DNA of 18,002 nucleotides, from assembly GCA_963578605.1 (NCBI GenBank), contig CAUZEA010000109.1, positions 1-18,002 of the forward strand, given 5' to 3'. Positions within the stretch are counted from its first letter, which is position 1, and every line of letters starts with the position of its first letter. The position numbers and the translations under genes were made by a program. Below, in pieces: positions 15,678 through 18,002 of the stretch. The notes beneath the pieces are model-generated. The model was not told the origin of the DNA, ran no database searches, and saw nothing but the letters and a program-made list of their open reading frames with translations. This stretch comes from JAKVCB01 sp963578605. GTDB taxonomy: Bacteria > Planctomycetota > Planctomycetia > Pirellulales > Lacipirellulaceae.

Positions 15678-17669
15678 ATGTTCTATTTTCGATGTGCCAA
15701 CGTCCACCGCGCCCTGTTTTTCTTGATTCTGTGCGCTGGGTCAAACGTGGCCATCGCACGCGAGGAGGCACCTGGGATTGTCGAACGGCCGATCACAACC
15801 GCAGACCTGGCCCATTGGGCTTTTCAGCCGCTGCGACGTACAACTCCGCCGGTGGTCGACCATTTGCCGACTTCGGACAACCCGATTGACCATTTCATCC
15901 ATGCCAAATTAGCGGCGATCGGCTTGGAGCCCCTGCCTACCGCCGACCGGGTGACCCTCATTCGGCGCGTTACGTTTGATTTGACCGGCCTGCCACCTAC
16001 GCTCCCGGAAATCGATGCGTTTGTCGGTGACCAGCAGCCGGGCGCCTACGGAAGGCTGATCGATCGTTTGCTGGCCTCATCCTCGTACGGCATACGGTGG
16101 GCCCAGCATTGGCTCGACCTGGCGCGGTTTGCCGAAAGCAATGGCTATGAAAATGACGAGCCTCGCCCGCTGGCGTGGAAATATCGTGACTGGGTGATCG
16201 ACGCCTTCAACCTGGATCTCCCCTTCGACGAGTTTGTGCGTCAGCAGATTGCCGGCGACGAGCTGTACCCGGACGATCTGTTCGCGGCGATTGCGACCGG
16301 TTTTGTCTTGTGTGGGCAGGATATCCCTGATCAAAATCTGCAGGAACAACGTCGAACAATGCTGCTCAACGAAATCACCAGCACGATTGGATCGGTGTTT
16401 TTGGGATTGAAGCTCGAATGCGCCGAGTGCCATGACCACAAGTATGACCCAATCAGCCAGGCTGATTTTTATCGCATGCGGGCCTTTTTTGAAAACGTGG
16501 ACGTGTTTGCCGAGTCAAGACTTGACCGGGTGTTGCATGAAGCAGACGCAGAAGCAGCACCGACCTACCTGTTGGTACGCGGCGACTTCCACCGTCCCGG
16601 TCCAGAGGTCCAACCTGCCTTTCTGAGGATTGTCAACTTGCAGAACCAGCAAGTGGCTCCACCGCAGCCCGGGATGAAAACGACCGGTCGCCGGTCGGCG
16701 CTGGCCCGCTGGTTGACACACCCAAAGCACCCGCTCACGACACGCGTGATCGTCAACTGGCTCTGGCAGCATCATTTTGGAATGGGCCTGGTACGAAGCC
16801 CGGGGGTTTTTGGAGTGATGGGCGAGCCTCCCACGCACCCGGAGCTGTTGGACTGGTTGGCGACCGAATTACCCCGCCAGGGATGGAGTCTGAAGGCGAT
16901 GCACAAACAGATGCTCATGTCACTTGCCTACCGTCGGGCAAGTGGCGTGACAACCGGCGAGGACCTGCCTGTGGAGATGGCGGTCCTTGAAGATCGGTAC
17001 AACCAGGCCAAGAAGGCCGATCCACAAAACCACTGGCTGGCTCGCATGAACCGGGTTCGTCTTGACGGTGAGGCGATTCGCGACGCGGTGCTGGCCGCAT
17101 CGGGACGGCTTTGCCCGCGACGTGGCGGACCGGGCATTATGGCCCCGCTGCCTGAGGAAATGTTGTCCTTGCTCGAGACGCGGCACTGGACGGTGAGTTC
17201 CGACCCGGAGGATCATCGGCGGCGGAGTATTTTTCTGTTTGTGCGTCGAAATGTTCGCCTGCCCCTTTTCGATGCCTTCGATCGCCCCGATACGCTCAGC
17301 AGTTGTCCCCGGCGGCACCGCTCGACGACCGCGCCGCAGGCATTGGTACTTTTGAACTCAGACCTTTGCCTCGCGTCGGCCCGTCACCTGGCCGGACAGT
17401 CGCTGGAGGCGGCCGGCCGAGACCAGGCCGCCCAAATCGAGTTTTGTTATCGGCGCACGCTGGGTCGCAGCCCGACGACAGTCGAACTGGAACAGGCCAG
17501 GGGTTTTCTGGACTCACAAGCGGAGCTGCTCGCCGCTGGAGGCCGGATTCCCACCGATTTAGCCCTTCCGATCCCGTACTTGGATGCGGAGGATCCTTAT
17601 GCGGCTGCGTCTCTCACCGATTTTTGCCTTGCACTGCTGAACGTCAACGAGTTCATCTATTTGGACTAA
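15678..17669 (+). CDS. DUF1549/DUF1553 (PSCyt2-PSD1) protein lacking the N-terminal cytochrome domain
   Basis: This 663-residue protein has a Sec signal (ALFFLILCAGSNVAIA). A DUF1549 domain follows at about residues 50-270: NPIDHFIHAKLAAIGLEPLPTAD, RVTFDLTGLPPT, WAQHWLDLARFAESNGYE, and a haem-binding-type CAECH at 248-252 within CAECHDHKYDPISQ. DUF1553 spans about 335-640: TGRRSALARWLTHPKHPLTTRVIVNWLWQHHFG, PTHPELLDWLATE and RSTTAPQALVLLNSD. Many relatives are 800-1100 residues, with an N-terminal cytochrome-c-like PSCyt1 domain and a long central insertion. Both are missing here, and the two conserved domains are joined by a linker of only about 60 residues. No in-frame stop or frameshift is visible, so it looks like a naturally compact form. 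The function of the family is unknown; the CxxCH motif suggests a redox or metal-binding role outside the cytoplasm. The upstream DUF1501 gene is nine bases away. Confidence 0.92.
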   Translation: MFYFRCANVHRALFFLILCAGSNVAIAREEAPGIVERPITTADLAHWAFQPLRRTTPPVVDHLPTSDNPIDHFIHAKLAAIGLEPLPTADRVTLIRRVTFDLTGLPPTLPEIDAFVGDQQPGAYGRLIDRLLASSSYGIRWAQHWLDLARFAESNGYENDEPRPLAWKYRDWVIDAFNLDLPFDEFVRQQIAGDELYPDDLFAAIATGFVLCGQDIPDQNLQEQRRTMLLNEITSTIGSVFLGLKLECAECHDHKYDPISQADFYRMRAFFENVDVFAESRLDRVLHEADAEAAPTYLLVRGDFHRPGPEVQPAFLRIVNLQNQQVAPPQPGMKTTGRRSALARWLTHPKHPLTTRVIVNWLWQHHFGMGLVRSPGVFGVMGEPPTHPELLDWLATELPRQGWSLKAMHKQMLMSLAYRRASGVTTGEDLPVEMAVLEDRYNQAKKADPQNHWLARMNRVRLDGEAIRDAVLAASGRLCPRRGGPGIMAPLPEEMLSLLETRHWTVSSDPEDHRRRSIFLFVRRNVRLPLFDAFDRPDTLSSCPRRHRSTTAPQALVLLNSDLCLASARHLAGQSLEAAGRDQAAQIEFCYRRTLGRSPTTVELEQARGFLDSQAELLAAGGRIPTDLALPIPYLDAEDPYAAASLTDFCLALLNVNEFIYLD

Positions 17670-17672
17670 AGT

Positions 17673-17710
17673 GTTGCCGCAAAACAGGTTGCGGGGACGG
17701 GGGCAACTTT
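17673..17710 (+). terminator. Hairpin after the DUF1501-DUF1553 unit, candidate terminator
   Basis: Four bases after the stop codon lies a perfect 6-bp stem, CCGCAA at 17677-17682 with TTGCGG at 17689-17694 and a six-base loop. GTTG at 17673-17676 can pair with CAAC at 17704-17707, extending the structure across an internal bulge. Only three T residues follow, so intrinsic termination would be inefficient. Its position directly after the stop codon supports a role as a transcript end or stabilising hairpin. Confidence 0.4.
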
Positions 17711-17794
17711 CCTGGTCCAGTTTCCAAGGCCCGCCTGCGTTCGACGTGGCTAATAGGATAGTTTGGAAAAACAACGATAAAAATCCACAGTTAC

Positions 17795-17823
17795 TTGGCA
17801 GGCGTTAAAAATGCGAGTATACT
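17795..17823 (+). promoter_or_regulatory. Near-consensus promoter reading into the 22-base tandem array
   Basis: TTGGCA at 17795-17800 and TATACT at 17818-17823 are separated by exactly 17 bases. Each hexamer matches the sigma-70 consensus at five of six positions. Transcription would start around 17830, some 24 bases before the first repeat unit. No protein start with an adequate frame follows within the window, so the transcript would run through the array. Confidence 0.6.
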
Positions 17824-17853
17824 GATGGTACTCTTAACTCGATCCTTGACCTC

Positions 17854-18002
17854 GTCTTCATGAGGCAATGCTAATGTCTTCATGAGGCAATGCTAATGTC
17901 TTCATGAGGCAATGCTAATGTCTTCATGAGGCAATGCTAATGTCTTCATGAGGCAATGCTAATGTCTTCATGAGGCAATGCTAATGTCTTCATGAGGCAA
18001 TG
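17854..18002. repeat. Perfect 22-base tandem repeat array, running off the window
   Basis: A 22-base unit (GTCTTCATGAGGCAATG followed by CTAAT) is repeated without any visible mismatch. Complete copies begin at 17854, 17876, 17898, 17920, 17942 and 17964, and 17 bases of a seventh reach the window edge, so the true array is longer. There are no spacers, which excludes a CRISPR array. The unit is not a multiple of three and all six reading frames meet a stop within a few codons, so it is not a protein repeat. It contains the palindrome TCATGA. The boundary at 17854 is sharp: the three bases before it (CTC) do not match the end of a unit. Confidence 0.95.

Larger units (their letters stand above)
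17670..17853. other. Non-coding spacer before the tandem array
   Basis: No gene is visible from the DUF1553 stop codon to the start of the repeat array. The stretch holds the hairpin at 17673-17707 and an AT-rich segment from about 17757 to 17790. Within that segment, AAATCCACA at 17781-17789 matches seven of nine positions of the DnaA-box consensus. A promoter at 17795-17823 follows. TTGACC at 17846-17851 could be a second -35 element, but its partner would fall inside the first repeat and is poor. Confidence 0.5.

Noticed and set aside
17854..18002. The repeat array as a CRISPR locus
   Set aside because: The 22-base units are contiguous, with no unique spacers between them, and no cas gene is in the window.

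Overview
The window looks like chromosomal DNA from a planctomycete, most likely from the Pirellulales side of the phylum. That placement is an inference from gene families. The adjacent DUF1501 and DUF1549/DUF1553 genes, Tat-exported proteins with an RRxFF or SRRDxL signal, large numbers of secreted glycoside-hydrolase-like proteins and a moderately high GC content are all typical of that group. No rRNA, tRNA, CRISPR array, transposase or phage gene was recognised.

Region 1 (1-181) is non-coding and opens with an imperfect palindromic, repeat-like stretch. Region 2 (182-11517) holds five genes on the + strand with gaps of about 90-210 bases: a two-domain alpha/beta-hydrolase esterase, a DUF2961 (GH172-type) protein, a barrel-like protein of unassigned family with two C-terminal sandwich repeats, a beta-propeller glycoside-hydrolase-like protein (GH43/GH32 type), and a 1210-residue GH42-like protein. 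All five begin with a Sec-type signal peptide. Together they read as an extracytoplasmic saccharide-degradation locus: the esterase would remove ester groups and the others would trim side chains and backbone. There is no SusC/SusD pair, transporter, sulfatase or regulator in the window, so the substrate cannot be named.

Region 3 (11578-12258, minus strand) is a small secreted DUF1080/LamG-like beta-sandwich protein that converges on the cluster. A 375-base divergent region with an 18-base direct repeat separates it from region 4 (12634-13944), a Tat-exported sialidase-like beta-propeller with two Asp-boxes. Region 5 (14045-17669) is a two-gene transcription unit with a clear sigma-70-like promoter, a TTG-started DUF1501 gene and, nine bases later, a DUF1549/DUF1553 protein that lacks the usual N-terminal cytochrome domain.

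Region 6 (17670-18002) is non-coding. A hairpin follows the last stop codon, then a near-consensus promoter (TTGGCA-17-TATACT) points directly into a perfect 22-base tandem repeat array that runs off the end of the window. This promoter-plus-array arrangement is the least explained structure here. Among the proteins, the barrel-like protein at 4079-6055 is the best candidate for a new enzyme family. No complete, clearly novel defence or mobile system is visible.
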